From contig NW_023998471.1 in NCBI RefSeq assembly GCF_014805625.2, forward strand, positions 585,299 to 649,298: DNA of 64,000 nucleotides, given 5' to 3'. This DNA comes from Glossina fuscipes. Its lineage: Eukaryota > Arthropoda > Insecta > Diptera > Glossinidae. Below, one piece after another: positions 13,180 to 26,815 of the stretch; position 1 is the first letter of the stretch, and each line of letters opens with the position of its first letter. Made by a program: the position numbers and the translations under genes. The notes beneath the pieces are model-generated. The model was not told the origin of the DNA. It saw only the letters and a list, made by a program, of their open reading frames with translations, and ran no database searches.

Positions 13180-13420
13180 CATTGCATCAGATCAGGTCCA
13201 TCTGTCTAGTTTCTATTCGCTTTCATTTATATTCAACTTATTGTGTGTGTGATGCAATGACTGACTTATTTTGATGAAGTTTGATCCAGAGACGAACGCT
13301 TTTGAAAATGGATTGCATTGGACCATCATTACAAGCACCCGTGATTCGGAGAGATAGTTCTGATATGAAAAAAAATTTTCCATTTTTCATATTTCCCGAC
13401 AAAAATTACTTCAAAATATT
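13180..13420 (+). repeat. Dispersed repeat, ~400-bp family, diverged copy
   Basis: Carries the family's central block in order: a C-rich 'CATCTGTC' piece, TGATGAAGTTTGAT, then GACGAACGCTTTTGAAAATGG and a GGACCAT segment. The ORF at 13281-13544 is an accidental reading of this repeat. Confidence 0.55.
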
Positions 13421-14334
13421 ATTTCGATATACTAATAAATGCGAAACTTACTGGGATAATTTTGGACTAGATAGATCTATTTTTGGAAATCTCCTTACGC
13501 ATAAGCTACAAGGTTTTTATATGACAAATTGTTTTAATTTCTAATATTTTGTTGACTTACAAGTTTACTGCGCTTGGGTCATATTTCTTTTATATTCCCG
13601 ACCTTCTGTCATATAAAGGTGCGTATGAAAAGTAAGTCGTAATAGGACGAGAAAATCCAATTGTTTGTAATAATGAAATTGTAGGGCATTTAATGATCGG
13701 TGTTTTCTGGCTATAATGTTTTTAATAGTATTTCAGTTATTTTTTGAAATGAATAGAAAATAAGTCAATTCTGCCTTCATGAAGAGAATGTACGACACGA
13801 ACAAAGGAATGCACAGATAAAAGCTTCAGTTGTTTGATATTCATTTTGACTTTCATATCGTATGAATATTAATAAAATCAAATATTCATTTTCTTAAAAA
13901 TACATTGAAAACTATATTGATTAAAAATACTTATATATACATATATATCACTATGTGTGTCAATTTTTGCTGCTGTTTAATTTAGATAACACGCATACGT
14001 TGCAGTTACCGTAAATGTATTGATCTTAATAAAGTTTTTTAATTTATTTATAATTATTTTCTCTTATCTTGTTAAATACAATATTGGGAAATATTATATC
14101 TCCACGTTACGTATGATTTTACACGGTTTCGAAAATAAAAATTTTCAAGAGAAAAAAATCATCGGAAAGACTAAATTCAATTTCTCGTATACTTAAAACC
14201 GCCCACTTTCAATTCATTGTGTGCGTGTAATCTCCACTAGATTTTAAAAAACGCTAGAAAAAACTTTATAGCGGACCACAGCGCACCACTAAAAACCTAA
14301 CACTACTTCGTTAACTACTGTTACTCATATAACG

Positions 14335-14640
14335 ACTTTTCAAAGTAAGCCTTTGTATGAGAAGTGGTCTAAAAAATTGTCCGATCCGATCCATTTTCAA
14401 CATTTTACGTCTTTGGGCCAAAACTAGTCGGTGTATTAAATTCCATCAAACTACGACCTATAGATTGAACGCAAACGAATAAGACGGACAGACGGACAGC
14501 CAAGCCCAGATCAATTCAGTAAGTTATTTTGACAATGATTCTGAATCGATGGGTATCATATTAGCGGTAGGTCTATCTCAAGTCTTTTTGACCGCCGATG
14601 TATCCCCAAAAACTTAACACAGTCAGTGTAGAATATAAAA
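14335..14640 (-). repeat. Dispersed repeat, ~400-bp family
   Basis: Minus-orientation copy. The + strand shows AAGTGGTCTAAAAAATTGTC, CCGATCCGATCCATTTTCAA, TGGGCCAAAACTAGTCGG, and the GACGGACAGACGGACAG tract, in the reverse order of the + copies. Confidence 0.75.
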
Positions 14641-16230
14641 AAAGCGGTTGCGATTGCTCTCCGTTTACGCGCTTTTATATGCAAACAGTTTCATCTGCGA
14701 TTTACATGATTTCATAAAGAATCTAAATGCTACATAAAAGGAGGTGGAAAAATATAATTCTATTATTCATACGTACATCCCCGTGATGTTTCGCTACTTC
14801 ACGTACTCCCTCTTTCTTTATTCACTTGATCTACGCATTAACTTTTAATATCTTTTCTAATTATTTTGTTTAGCAAAAACAAACATTCAGAAGACTTTAA
14901 TATCCGCTTTTAAACTCCATGTTATATATAAATGCTCACTTTACATAATGATACCATCACTACCTTCTAAGCAAAATGCTTAATAGTGCTTAATTCGTAG
15001 CTGATGCGCAACGCATTACTGAAAATCGTCTTTTTGTTCGTTCTTGTTAACTCCGCTTTACTACATACATCTATGCGATACTTTTTGCTTGTTGCGTAAC
15101 ATTGGTATTATTTTCAAGTACTGAGCAGGTAAGCAGGTGTCGTTGCAAGTGATGTACATTTGGAACAACACGCACATCACAAACATTCGTAAAGGTTAGC
15201 AAAGTATAAAATAAAAATGTACAGGAATGTGTTTATGCTTGCCAACCATTCATTCATGTATTTATTTTGCATAAGTAAGTAGAACATTATAATTGTACGA
15301 AGTGCGTGGGTAAGCAATACTGCAAACTAATACGGATGTAAGTGTTTTAATGTGGGAAGTTTGTTGCTGCGCATATATACCTATTTATGTTATGCATAGA
15401 TGACAAACTCTTTTAATGCTAGATCGAATACTTGTTGCTTTTACAACAACCACCGCAAAGCTTTCATTTACATTCTAACTTATTTACACTTTCGACCCCT
15501 AAAGTTGCTGAGGTATTTTTATATCTACAGCACATGGATATGCTATGATTGTTATTTCACTGGTAATGAATAAAAAATTTATATATCGAATCTCTTATAA
15601 AGTACATACATGAGTCTATATCAATAGCATATCGATCTCGAGTAAATTCGACTGAGTAAACTCGATAGCTGTCAATTTTCGATTCGTTGTAACGAATGGT
15701 GACTTGACAACAGATAATGAAGTAATACATATAGCGATATATTTATATACATAAATAAGTTTCTAACTCGCTTAAATCGTGGCCGTCTGTCTTTCGCTTA
15801 GTTTGCTTGACATTATAACTCACCGGTTACATAGTTCGAAAGTAAGCCTTGTCCCCACAAATAGAGAAAATATAGCAAAATGAAAGCAATATGAGGACTT
15901 AAAAAAGTAAATTTGCGCAATTTGCGATGTCAGCTGCCAGATATCAGCTTAAGCTCAGCTTAAGAATTCTATGGACATAGACGGCTTGTTAAGGCCTCGT
16001 GATTTATTTAAATTTAACAAATATAAGCATTTGAGATGATAAGTCCCTAATATTCGCCTTAAACTTTCTCGTTTATTTTGCTTTTCAATATATTTTGTAA
16101 TCAACACACACACACACACACTTAAGTGTAATTATATTGAGTATAATATTATACTTTAGTTAACATGCTACAATGAATGGAAGAACTTTAACACGATTAA
16201 ACTTTATGCTGTTTAAACACACAAACAAAT

Positions 16231-16232
16231 AC

Positions 16233-16266
<34 letters not shown>
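16231..16266. repeat. (TA)n microsatellite
   Basis: A run of TA units with one G interruption. Confidence 0.9.
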
Positions 16267-16267
<1 letters not shown>

Positions 16268-19200
16268 AGTGTGTAAGTGTTGAAAAGTCTATGTGAAGCT
16301 CATAATCTAATATTCCTTTAAAAAAGTAAACTGCGATAGTCTTTGTATCTTTTCAAGGTCTTTCCATTCATTTTTTCTTTTTTTTTACCATTTTATTACT
16401 AGTAAACGGATAACATCATGTTACACAAAGAGATGTTGTTTCCTTTTATTCATATGTTCTTATATGCGAAATTTCATTTTATACGTTTGTATATGGGTTG
16501 TAGTGATATATAAAAAGTTTTGTGTGTCAAGAGTTCTTCTTAACACTTTTCTTTCTTTATATGGGTATACATATATCTCTTCTTTCTTCCATTTTTTTTT
16601 TTTTTTTTTTTGCATTCTACGTGTAGAATTTACTTCCTGTTCGTATGCCACAAATCTGATGTCATGCATTAACTACGTCTTAACAAAAAAAAAAGAGAAA
16701 AAAGAAAATCTTTCCAAACACAGGAGAGTTGCTTTGGCTTAATTTTGCGTAGATACTGCCAGAGAGTTTTATGTGTTGACTTTCTTCCAAAGAGAAGGAA
16801 AGAAAAATTTATGGCTAAATGTCAGTTATAGAGTTATCTTCTACGTATAATATATATATCTATATATATATATAAATATATTGTATGTAGATATAAATAA
16901 AATATTTATAAAATATATGTAAGTAAATATTAGGTATACTAATAACAATAATAGGCAGACGGTAAAGCATTGAGCGTAGGGATAGTAATAGCGTTATAAC
17001 TAGCATTAAATGTGAGAAGATGAGAAGTCTTAGAACTTTTTAGATACCCTAATATATGGTAATGAAATAATTATGCCATAATTACTAGATATTTTGCATG
17101 TTTTTATCACGACAGTACAAGCAACTTTATTGCCTCAATGGAATTAAAGCAACTCGCGGGATATATTTATAAACAGCAACAAGGAATGAGATTAAGTTAA
17201 CGAATGATTTTCTCAAGCAACTGTGTTATCCTGCACACACACACATACACACACATTGGCAAAATGAAAAATTCATTCAAAAATTGGCTTTTGAGAAAAC
17301 ATGTTCTTAACATTCACTTCTGCCTTCAATATGAATACGGATACGCAATCTGAATACTGCATAGGGCAGAACTGTTCAAATAAGTAAAATTGTTTCTCGT
17401 CATTATTTCAAACAAATTGTTACGGATTCCACAACCGGTTAGTCCGAGATTTTTTAAAGCTATCACCGATTGTTCGGTCACGAATTCTCAAAAGTTACTT
17501 TTCCTACTTTCCCTTGAGTATTCGGCGAATCAAAAGGGTGCTTACAACAGATTGTCCATACTCGCCTCGAGTTGAGAAAGATCTTGGCAAAGGGACAAAA
17601 GGAGAAGACAATTTATTGGTCAACTGTGGACCAGAATAGGCCCGCAACCTCGCAGTGAAGCAATCCTGATCAGCCGTCGCCTAGAGTTACGTGTAGAAAG
17701 GTTTTATAAGTTTTAGAATAAAGCTGAAGTCGTTCATGTTGACAAGTTGAGTAGATACCCTAGCTCTTTCTCTCTTTCCTCGTTTGTTTCTGACCAGCAG
17801 GAATAGACGACTTCCTCTAAGTAATTGGTTGTGTGACAAAGGAAAAGCAACGAAAACTGTTATTAATTTTTGTATTAAAAAAATTTGAGAAAACGGAATC
17901 GTTTAATCCCGGCATATTCACTCCCCCTTCAAACTTAAGAAGACTTTTTAGAAGTGAACATGAGTATGTCAGGCCCTCGTTCCACTAATTGAACATATGC
18001 TCAGCTTTAACCCGCACCAAAATCATCTTCAAAGAAATAGTAATCCACTTAAAAATGTTATTGTCAATAAAAATTACTACGTATAGCATGCATCAATCTG
18101 TTGGTACTAAGTAAAAGTGGCTAATAAAATAAATTAAAGTTTTAATGGGAAAAGCATTGGAAATTGTTAAGTGTCAGGTATGTATTTCAAATCGTCCCTA
18201 TCGTAAATTTGCTTTAAAGTACACATAAATTTCTTGCTACATAGTATTCGTACTCTTGCAACTTCTTTTTATATAAAATTTTTGTTTGCGAGAACACAAT
18301 CACCCATCGGCGAAATACTTCATAAAGTCTATAAATGCTTGAACACTGTCGACTCGACTGTGTACTCGATTTAACATTGTCCGTCCTTCCATCTGTTTTT
18401 TCATCTCCTTTTAGAATTCGCATAAATGTTATGATGCGTTGGTATAAACGTTTCCAATTTATAGATCCACTTTCAGACTAATCTAAGAAACGCCCAAAGT
18501 ATCTGAAAATACTTTCGTTTTTTTTGTTCAAAATAAAATCTTTAAGATATTCTTGTCTTAAATTTTTAATAGCTTCTTACATATACTTGCCAGAGCCATA
18601 CAATAAATGAAAGCGAAAATTTTCCCACTTGGCAGAATAAAAATGTTCCCACAAATAGATCGTATGAAGCAATAAGGTCAAATCTTTAGCTCAAAACAAG
18701 CGGCTGTTTTGCAAAATGGTCTACCAATGTATTCGCTGCGAGGCGAGGAAATCTCCTCGAGCTCACAATAATTGTCTTGTCTATTCAGAGCTACAGATAC
18801 GAAGTTTTGTTACCATATATGTCGTGCTTATCACTCTCTGTCTTAAGAAATATAACTCAATAAGAGCAATATTTTTTACTTACAACCTTCTATCAATATT
18901 TGGAAACACTTAAGCACTAACCTAATTTCTGATGCGACTTTTGATAAAAAATTTTTTTCAATTTCATTTAAACTCAAGCATTTCACATCTTAAGTCGTTA
19001 AGCAATTAATATTTGTAATCAGCAAATATTTCTTCAGGCACAACATACTTGCACACAGCCATGGAAATCCCCTTTTCATAAATAAGCTTTGCTTACACAT
19101 ACACCATGACGTCTATATATATAAATATGTATATATACATATATGTATGTATATATATGTACGTCTATAGGTATATCCAAATGCCGGGTTCGTACATACA

Positions 19201-19558
19201 ACAAACACATAAAGGCTCAGAACGTATTACATGGTTAAGTAAACAACTAACCACAACAACAGAGCGACGACTCAACCGACATACGGCCGACCCGAGCTCC
19301 ACATAGTTAGTGTCTTTAACAATATTATACGCATGAAAGGGCACAGACCTGACTGACTGACACTTTCACTAGCTCATCTCAATTATCCACTTAAATTCAC
19401 TTGGACTCGACACCATCAATTTGCTGCTGTGTTGTTGTAAATGTTTCAGGGTGTGAGGGTGTGAGAAGGCTGTGCATTTATAAAAAACTTTGTTCGTAAC
19501 TTTTACGGCCAACAGTAACCGATACTTACAAGTAGAAAAGCAGAATAAAGTTTTTATT

Positions 19559-19622
19559 TATTATTATTGTTATTGTTGTTGTTGTTGTTGTTGCTGTTGC
19601 TGTTGTTTTTATTGTTTTTGTT
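19559..19622. repeat. TTG/TTA trinucleotide repeat
   Basis: Imperfect TTG and TTA units. ORFs rich in Thr or Ile here are translations of the repeat. Confidence 0.85.
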
Positions 19623-19878
19623 GTAAGTTTTACATAACTTTGAAAACACTTTGTTAACCATATTATGAATGTAGCGAGTTTTAGAATATAATGTAATCGA
19701 TGCTTACAAACACACAATTTGATAAAAACAAGCGATAAACAACGACCTTACAACGTACAGCCAGTCAGCAGACATAATATTATGCTGTTACGAAGATTTG
19801 TTTATAGCAAACTTATACGCAACAAATGGAGTCAATCCCACACGATGGTCGCTGTAAACTTTATCAATGCCATCGCAA

Positions 19879-19958
19879 TATCATCATCATCATCATTATC
19901 ATCGTCATCATTATCATCATTATTATCATCATCATCATTATCATCACTGTCGTCAACA
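19879..19958. repeat. (ATC)n trinucleotide repeat
   Basis: Imperfect ATC/ATT units, giving poly-Ser and poly-Ile ORFs with no other coding signal. Confidence 0.9.
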
Positions 19959-20724
19959 TCAACGAGGACGGAATTCAGAAATTTTATGCACGATTACAAC
20001 CGGCAACAACGTACTACGCAACGTGAAGTCATAAATTCGGGGTACACTTAGTGAACAAACAAAGCAAACGCAATACTTTAATAGAACTTGAATTACAGAT
20101 AAAGTGTGAAAACACGGATGTCGTCACTTGTGAATTTAATTAAATTATAGCAACGACCGTTTAAAATAGTTTACAAACGGCAGCACACAGAGGCATTAGC
20201 ACAATTGCAACAGTCTTGTGCTTGCTGCATGTTTGTTTATTCTATAAAATTATTATTCAATTTTTTTTCTTCATTTTTTTGCAATTTTCTTCATATTAGT
20301 TTGGGTGATATTTTTCTTTATTCGCGATTTTTAATTAACTTTTATATGCAATTTTTCTAAAGCATAATTTATAGATTTTTTATTCTCTTTTTTTATTTAT
20401 TAATTTTTTTTTTTTTCGAAAATATTTATCGAGCTTTATACGTCCGTCAAGAAAGAAAGTTCAAAAACGACTGATTAACTGACAGAAACTAAATCGTATA
20501 GCCTTCATAATGTTTCGTCGTGTTGCTCTGTTTTGCATCATCAACAACAACCACATGTGGCCGTAGTTTATTTTTAGTGGAACACTTGGAAGGAAAACTT
20601 TTGCAAAATTTCAACACACGGAGACAGGGAAATTAGAAAAAGCAAAAGGAAAGTTGAACTTAAAATTAGTCCTTTGAGATATCATAACATTCACTTGCAT
20701 AGATATAAATATATATAGATAGAA

Positions 20725-20755
<31 letters not shown>

Positions 20756-22082
20756 TGTATATGCATTTATTTATGCGTAGCCATAATAAAACTATACTTT
20801 CACCCGCTACCCTCTTAATGCTCACCTTACGCTTGTAAACGTATAAGGTTTGTGTGCCGTTGCGAAAGTATTTCCGATAATAAATACTGTTGAATTCTCA
20901 CTTGACATCAAATATCAAAACACAAAAAGAGAGCGCCAGTCATAAAAAAACAGTTAATTATTTCCTTTTACTCTCTATTTCGATTTCAATTTCAATTCAT
21001 ATTGCGATTTATTCTCGAGCATGCGCTTACCGAAACTCTCCAGTGTCATTAAGTCTCCTTGTTTTGTTATGAAGAAGAGTCCAGTCAACCTAAAAAATTA
21101 AAAATCGCCGAAAATTCACGAAAACTGAATTGAAAGCCAAGCTTTATAAGAATATATAAAAATCGAAGAAAATTTATAAACTTAGCAGCTAACAGCTAAT
21201 CTAGAAGTACTCCTTGGAAGCTTAAGCACTGACTGTTCATAAATTGATAGTTTCTTCTTTCCATCACGCTTTTTTCTGTTTTGATATCCATCCACCGTAA
21301 GATAAGGGTATATTTCTTTTGTCAAATAGTTCTGCACCATCCAGAGAGAAACTTCAGAAACTCGATAATGTATATATGTATATATATAATGTGTATAAAA
21401 TTTTGCCTCGATCTAATCGTATCTATTTATATCCGGATCTCTGTGGTAAACATCCTCTTAGGCGTCAAAATTAAAATGTTGACCCTCATTTGCAACAAGA
21501 AGGCTGAGAAGGCTCTTGTGTACACATTCGTATTGAAAATGGGCCAAATCGGTTAGTGGACAAGTCTAAAGCACAATGTAAATTGAGAACATATTTGTTT
21601 GCGAACGAAAAAAATTTGTCTCTTTGCTGTACAAATTTCCAAACGATCCCCCAGTCCCTGTATAGTAGTGAAAAAAATCGGCCACGTCTGTTCAATATTA
21701 TAATGTCAATCGAAATTTCATATGTGCGTCAAAACGCTTGTAAAGACCGGACAGAGGTTAAAGCTATCCTACAGAGTACATATGCGTACACATCTGACTG
21801 CAGCTAAATTCGAAGTCTATTTGTCGCATGTCGCTCTGTTCGTCCGTTCACCTGTCTGCTGCTCCTCTGTGTAACATATCGCCTTCAAATTTGGCAACGA
21901 CTCTGAAAATCGACGAAGGGACGCATCTACAGTGCGATGTATAATGACAACATTTTTGCTTTCATTCAGATTATAATTTGCACATACATTGTAGGAACAC
22001 GAATTCCTTTCCCCAAAAAAGGTTCAAGGAAAACATATAAGAAGAACAACAGCCCAATTAGTTTAAAAAATCGCTTGTTTTA

Positions 22083-22290
22083 TTGTCTGTCCGTCCGTCC
22101 GCATTGTTTCCTTGTTTTCAGCCTACACAGGTCGCAATTCTTGAGATATTTTGATGAATTTTAATACGACGGCATGTTTTGGCCCACAAACGAACGGTAT
22201 TGAAAATGGTTCGGATCGGACCGCTTTTTCAGCTAGTACCCACATGACGCCTTATAGGCCATTTAATGTTGGGCGCCTATGACTATATAT
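22083..22290 (+). repeat. Dispersed repeat, ~400-bp family
   Basis: Contains the CTGTCCGTCCGTCCG tract, TTTTGATGAATTTTAATACG, ACGAACGGTATTGAAAATGG, TTCGGATCGGACCGCTTTTT and ACATGACGCCTTATAGG, the family's blocks in order. Confidence 0.8.
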
Positions 22291-23014
22291 ATACAAAATG
22301 TCATAACTTTATTGAAAGGATCAGAATAGCTCTTTAGGGAAAATAGTTATTGTTGAGAATTAAGTAGTAAACGGCAGCAAATCCCTAAAACTAACCACTT
22401 CTTTCATCTAAGTAAACCGTTTTTTCTTATTTAAACTATTACTTTAAATAATTAGAAGGAGCTGTTGGAGCGACTTATCAAACGATCTTATACCTACTGT
22501 TAGTACGAAGCATAGCATTTTGGACAATATTATACAGACTTTTGACGATAATAACAAGTGAACAGGTGCAGTTCAGTTTACAATCAGATAAAATTTCTTT
22601 GCAAATATGCAATAAAACAATTGATAAACAAATAAGAACGCTAAATACACTACACGATTTCGCTTAGTTAATAATACACCACAAATTATTCATTATTTTC
22701 ATGTAAATGAATAATTTCCATTAGAGCCTTCGCATTCGAGGACACTCAAACGTCAACGTGGTCCAAATTTAATAAACTCAATTTTTTTCTAGTTACTTGC
22801 GTCATAACAATTCAGAAATTACGCTTTATCACAATTGACGGGTTTGCTTTCTCATGAGAGCCGCCGTATATGATTTTATTTTTCATTAGAATGCTCATAT
22901 AAGTTTTAGTTCAGAAAACAGGCCGACGTGGTCCAAATTCTGTAAGGTAAACTGTTATGCTAAGTTATTATTGTGCACAAATTTTTGAAAACGAAGTGCC
23001 AAGGGAATTCAAAA

Positions 23015-23235
23015 AAATGGTCCATCCAATTTTTGCCGCAAATTTCTAAAAATTACAATTTTGGGCCAAAACAGGTCAGTGTTGAAACTGTGATCAAAGT
23101 ATCTCGAAAATTATGATATGTAGGCTGAACACGAGAATACATGTCGACACATCACATGGATAGATGGATAGGCAAGCTTATCTCATTCAGAATCATCTTC
23201 TGAACTGAGTGCTATAGCAAAAAGTGAGTCCATCA
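23015..23235 (-). repeat. Dispersed repeat, ~400-bp family, diverged copy
   Basis: Minus orientation: GGTCCATCCAATTTTTGCCG, then TTTTGGGCCAAAACAGGTCA, then a degraded GGATAGATGGATAGG tract. Confidence 0.55.
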
Positions 23236-23716
23236 AAAGTTCTTCTGGGCGTTATAATCGTCCGCACAAACTTAGTATACCATAATAAGTAAGCAAGCAA
23301 TCAAGGTCCGAGTATACGTCCATACTGGCTTTAATGCTAATGTAGTGCAAAGCACTAAACGCTGGAATTATCGGTTTGCTATTAGAAATTGCGTCAATTT
23401 TTGAACTGCTTTAGATGTCTTTACAGGCAGACCATTCCCATTTTCACATCCCATCTAAGAATATTAGTCAAGCATATACATATTGTTTTGAAATTCGCTT
23501 TTCTAAGATACAGTCACTGGACTGGAGAAATACACTTCAAAGTTCTTTTATTTACAATTATGTTCCTTGAATGTAGGATTATTCACAATTTATTTAGGCC
23601 GTACTCTCAGCTTCTATGCTCTTGCCCGACTAACTCTCCCTGCCACAAATATTCTAATTATATACATTTTTACAAGTATGTTACTATACCCAAATTCATA
23701 GTTTTTATATCTAATC

Positions 23717-24012
23717 CCTGTCTGTTTTTCTCGCTAATCGTTTTCATCGCCCTGCAGCTGCATGACGCGTCTGCAAATGTGCATTTGGTTTTCCTTCTTT
23801 AGGGAATTTATTATTAGGGAAAATTACTTAACTGAAATTAACTGGGTTTGGGATTTTCGTAACAATAGGTATGAGTGGCCGAGTAGGCAATAGTTTCGAC
23901 TGGCAACTTTCAATGGTCGTGGGTTCAAATCTCAAGTGCGGTAGAGTTTTTAATAAAGCCGAAAGCCTTAGAAGTTATTCTCTGGCTAAATTTATAATAA
24001 TAATAATAATAA
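23717..24012 (+). repeat. tRNA-like composite repeat (SINE type), longest copy
   Basis: Three parts in order. The head runs from 23717 to about 23865 (CCTGTCTG...CTAATCGTTTTCATC...CAGCTGCATGA...TTATTATTAGGGAAAATTAC...TTTTCGTAACA). A tRNA-like segment at about 23870-23950 has an A-box-like GAGTGGCCGAGTAGGC and a B-box-like GGGTTCAAATCTC. A tail ends in (AAT)n at 23994-24012. The head matches 63845-64000 (minus) over more than 120 bp. The tRNA-like part matches 9257-9396 closely and, less closely, 34915-35160 and 36590-36995. This layout fits a tRNA-derived SINE with an added head, or a head element fused to a SINE. Confidence 0.75.
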
Positions 24013-26199
24013 GTTCCAACCTTTGTTTCAATTTGAACGATCGTAGAAGTTTAGAGAGTTTCATGATGTTCAAAATTTTACTTATAAAATTCAAGTTTTA
24101 ATTTCTATTTTATCTATTCATGATGAGGGGTCATGGTTCGAGATCTTATGCTAATCAAAAACTGATATTGACGAACTTAAATCAAGAATATGTTTGCCAA
24201 GTGTCGACTTTCTTTCTCAATAATTGATGACCGGAGGGACGGACATGGCCTTCTGAGGGAATATATACGTCATTTTTTAACTTTTTACTTGACCTATGGC
24301 GATCACGAGAGTTTCAACGACAAGCAAGAAAGATATAAGAAAAAAAGTTAAAACTTTCTACCTTAACTATGGCAACCATAGAAGTTTGAGAGCAGCCGAT
24401 TGGACTTAACCCGAACGGGTTGACGTTACTACAAGTGGAATAAAGAAATAATTGAATATTCACACTTTAGTGCGAAGTTTAAAACTATTTATTAAAATAT
24501 GCTCTTATTTTATTAAAATCATCGAATAAATATGTGCGAATATCAATTTATAGGTTTTTTATGCCTACGAGCACCTATAACGAGCAAGCGGCCCTTACCA
24601 ATACGGCAAAACCAATAATTGAATTCAGTTATTTTTTGTACGCGAGCATTGTTGAAATGAGGACAAAAATGCTCAATTGGTAGAAAGCTTTACCTTCTAT
24701 AAAAACTTGGTACGAAATGGCGCACATAAACTTACATACAGTTTCAACATTCGTATTTACTCCTGCAGCCTGCACTGCGCTGCGCTGGTCACGGATGAGT
24801 GTGTTAATTAAATCAATTGTTTTTAATTGGTTTTTTTTTTTTCATTTTCCCTGTTCCATCTTATTTTTCTCTTCGTTTGCTCATCTGATTGTGTCGTGCT
24901 TGCACTAGAGGCAAATATTGTAGTGGGCGGGTGGGCGATCGGCCGTAATGGTGATGGTGGCGGTGGCGCGATAGAGCATGCATTTACGTTAGGACGAAAA
25001 GCAACAGAAGAAGAACAAAATTCGCTTTTTGCCATACCGCGCTCTTAACGGATATTAAAATTTATATTTTTAAAGAAGTTTATTTGGCCGAACTGTGTAG
25101 CGTCCATCGCACGCAGAGCTACGCACACATTCAAAAAAAAAAAAAAAAAAAAAAAGAAAACAAAAAAATAAAGCAAACAAATCACACGCACATCTCTTCT
25201 GGTCTGCTGTTGTAAAAGCAGCCCCTTTTTGAATTATTATGTACTTAAAATGTAATTTATTTCAAAAATTGAAAATATTGTTATAACTCGCGCATCATTT
25301 TCCAATATTGTGTTTAATGAAATTAGTTTAATAGCATTAAGAAATAAGTCTATTAAACTGATGCTTCACAACAACTCGATTCAAGTCAATGTCTATCACA
25401 TTTCGCTATTCTGCCCATCCCCATTATATTATGGAAATATAATTACAAAACTAATTAGAAAATGTCGTAAAATTGCTTAAGCACATGATCGGCATATGCA
25501 CTTATATAAGCATATATATATATATGTATTCGAATTTTTTAACGCGTCATTATGATTATCATGTCTGTTACGTAATTAAATATTATTGTATTTATATTAA
25601 TTAAGGCGATTAAATAGGAAATATTTACATCTTCTTCTTTTCAAACGAGATATTTCAGGATATTTTTTTTATACACAATATTTTATATACATTGGACATT
25701 TTACTGCTGCTTTGTTTGACTGTTAATTTATTGATCAATATATTACAGTCACAAGCCATTTAGGTGGAAATTCATTACAGGACACAATACCGTTAACCTA
25801 ACCATATTGCTTTTCAGAACTAAAAAAAAAAAAAGAGTTACACCAAGTCTTTTAAAAATAATGCTGTATTAAAAATCAAAATTTAATGAACAATTTTGAA
25901 AAAGAAGAAGCAGTAACTACATCCACATACACAAGCAAGACTAGGCCTTATTGGAAAAACAACTGTGCATAAAATTTGTTAATGTGCAAGCAACTTTTTG
26001 AAAATTACTTCTAGCTTGAAAACATATGCACTTATGCTATTTTGCATTTGTAGGGCGAATATGGCATTTTATTGAATCAAAATTGAATTGAAATAAGTCG
26101 TTTTTGCTTCGACTTATCGTACGAAGCATGAGGGTAACAACAATATGAAGAAAGACAACATATTCGTATTGTCAACTGGACAGACAATGATGAATTATG
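24013..26199. other. Intergenic, no gene seen
   Basis: AT-rich, with a poly-A tract at about 25132-25155. Short ORFs at 24717-25048 lie on both strands over low-complexity sequence and show no domain. Confidence 0.5.
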
Positions 26200-26815
26200 G
26201 ATAATGGGGTCAATTCAGGTAGAGTAAAGCGGATTCTCAAAGAGTCCATTTTTGTAAACAGTGGGGGATTACAACTTCTAACAGGTAACGATGGATCCCA
26301 ATTAAGTCCATTCAGAGAGTCAATGGTGGGTTCCAATAGTGTCAATTTTTATAGGTAGATTCTTAATTCTTTTAGGTAACGTTGGATTTTAACTGGAGCG
26401 ACCCTGGTAGGTAACGTTGGGTTCTTATAAGATCCGTTGTGGTAGGGAGGTACGATAGATTCCAGTAAGCTAAATTTAGGTAGAAAACAGTGGGTTCCAA
26501 AAGGACCCATGCATGCAGCCAATGGTGGATTCCCCCCAAGTCAATACAGGTAGTCGGTCATGAATTCTAAATATGTCAATTCTGCCCGGTAGCGTTAGCT
26601 TTTAAGAAGACCAACTCACGCAGAGAACTTTGTGTTCTTATCAGTTCAATACTGACAGGTGGAATCATTTAAATAAAACAGCGATTCCAGTAAAGTCAAT
26701 TTAGGTAGAAAACAGTAGGTTCTAATAGAAACCGTTCCGATAGCTAACAGTGAGTTCTATTCACTATTTCTATTCTAAGAATTCTAGGATCAATTCGGAT
26801 AGGCAACGGTGGTAG
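26200..26815. repeat. Degenerate minisatellite
   Basis: A phrase close to AGGTAACGGTGGGTTCCAAT, then A(A)GTCAATTC, recurs with changes through about 600 bp. Clear instances start near 26218, 26283, 26320, 26380, 26408, 26479, 26500, 26548, 26700 and 26800. Spacing is irregular at roughly 25-70 bp. It has no open frame. It looks like an old tandem array that has diverged. Confidence 0.65.

Larger units (their letters stand above)
14641..22082. other. Intergenic, microsatellite-rich, no gene seen
   Basis: No convincing exon. It contains CA (16103-16120), TA (16231-16266), poly-T (16592-16611), TA-rich (16850-16925 and 20715-20765), TTG/TTA (19559-19622) and ATC (19879-19958) repeats. Near 21531 a piece reading GAAAATGGGCCAAATCGG suggests a second dispersed repeat type; a similar piece occurs at 36066. 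Confidence 0.5.

Noticed and set aside
13281..13544. 87-codon + strand ORF
   Set aside because: Lies within a dispersed repeat copy; similar readings occur in other copies.
19719..20051. 110-codon Ser-rich ORF
   Set aside because: Translation of the (ATC)n repeat.
23389..23802. 137-codon + strand ORF, the longest unexplained one
   Set aside because: Its 3' part lies in the SINE-type head. Composition is that of AT-rich random sequence and no domain or splice context is visible.
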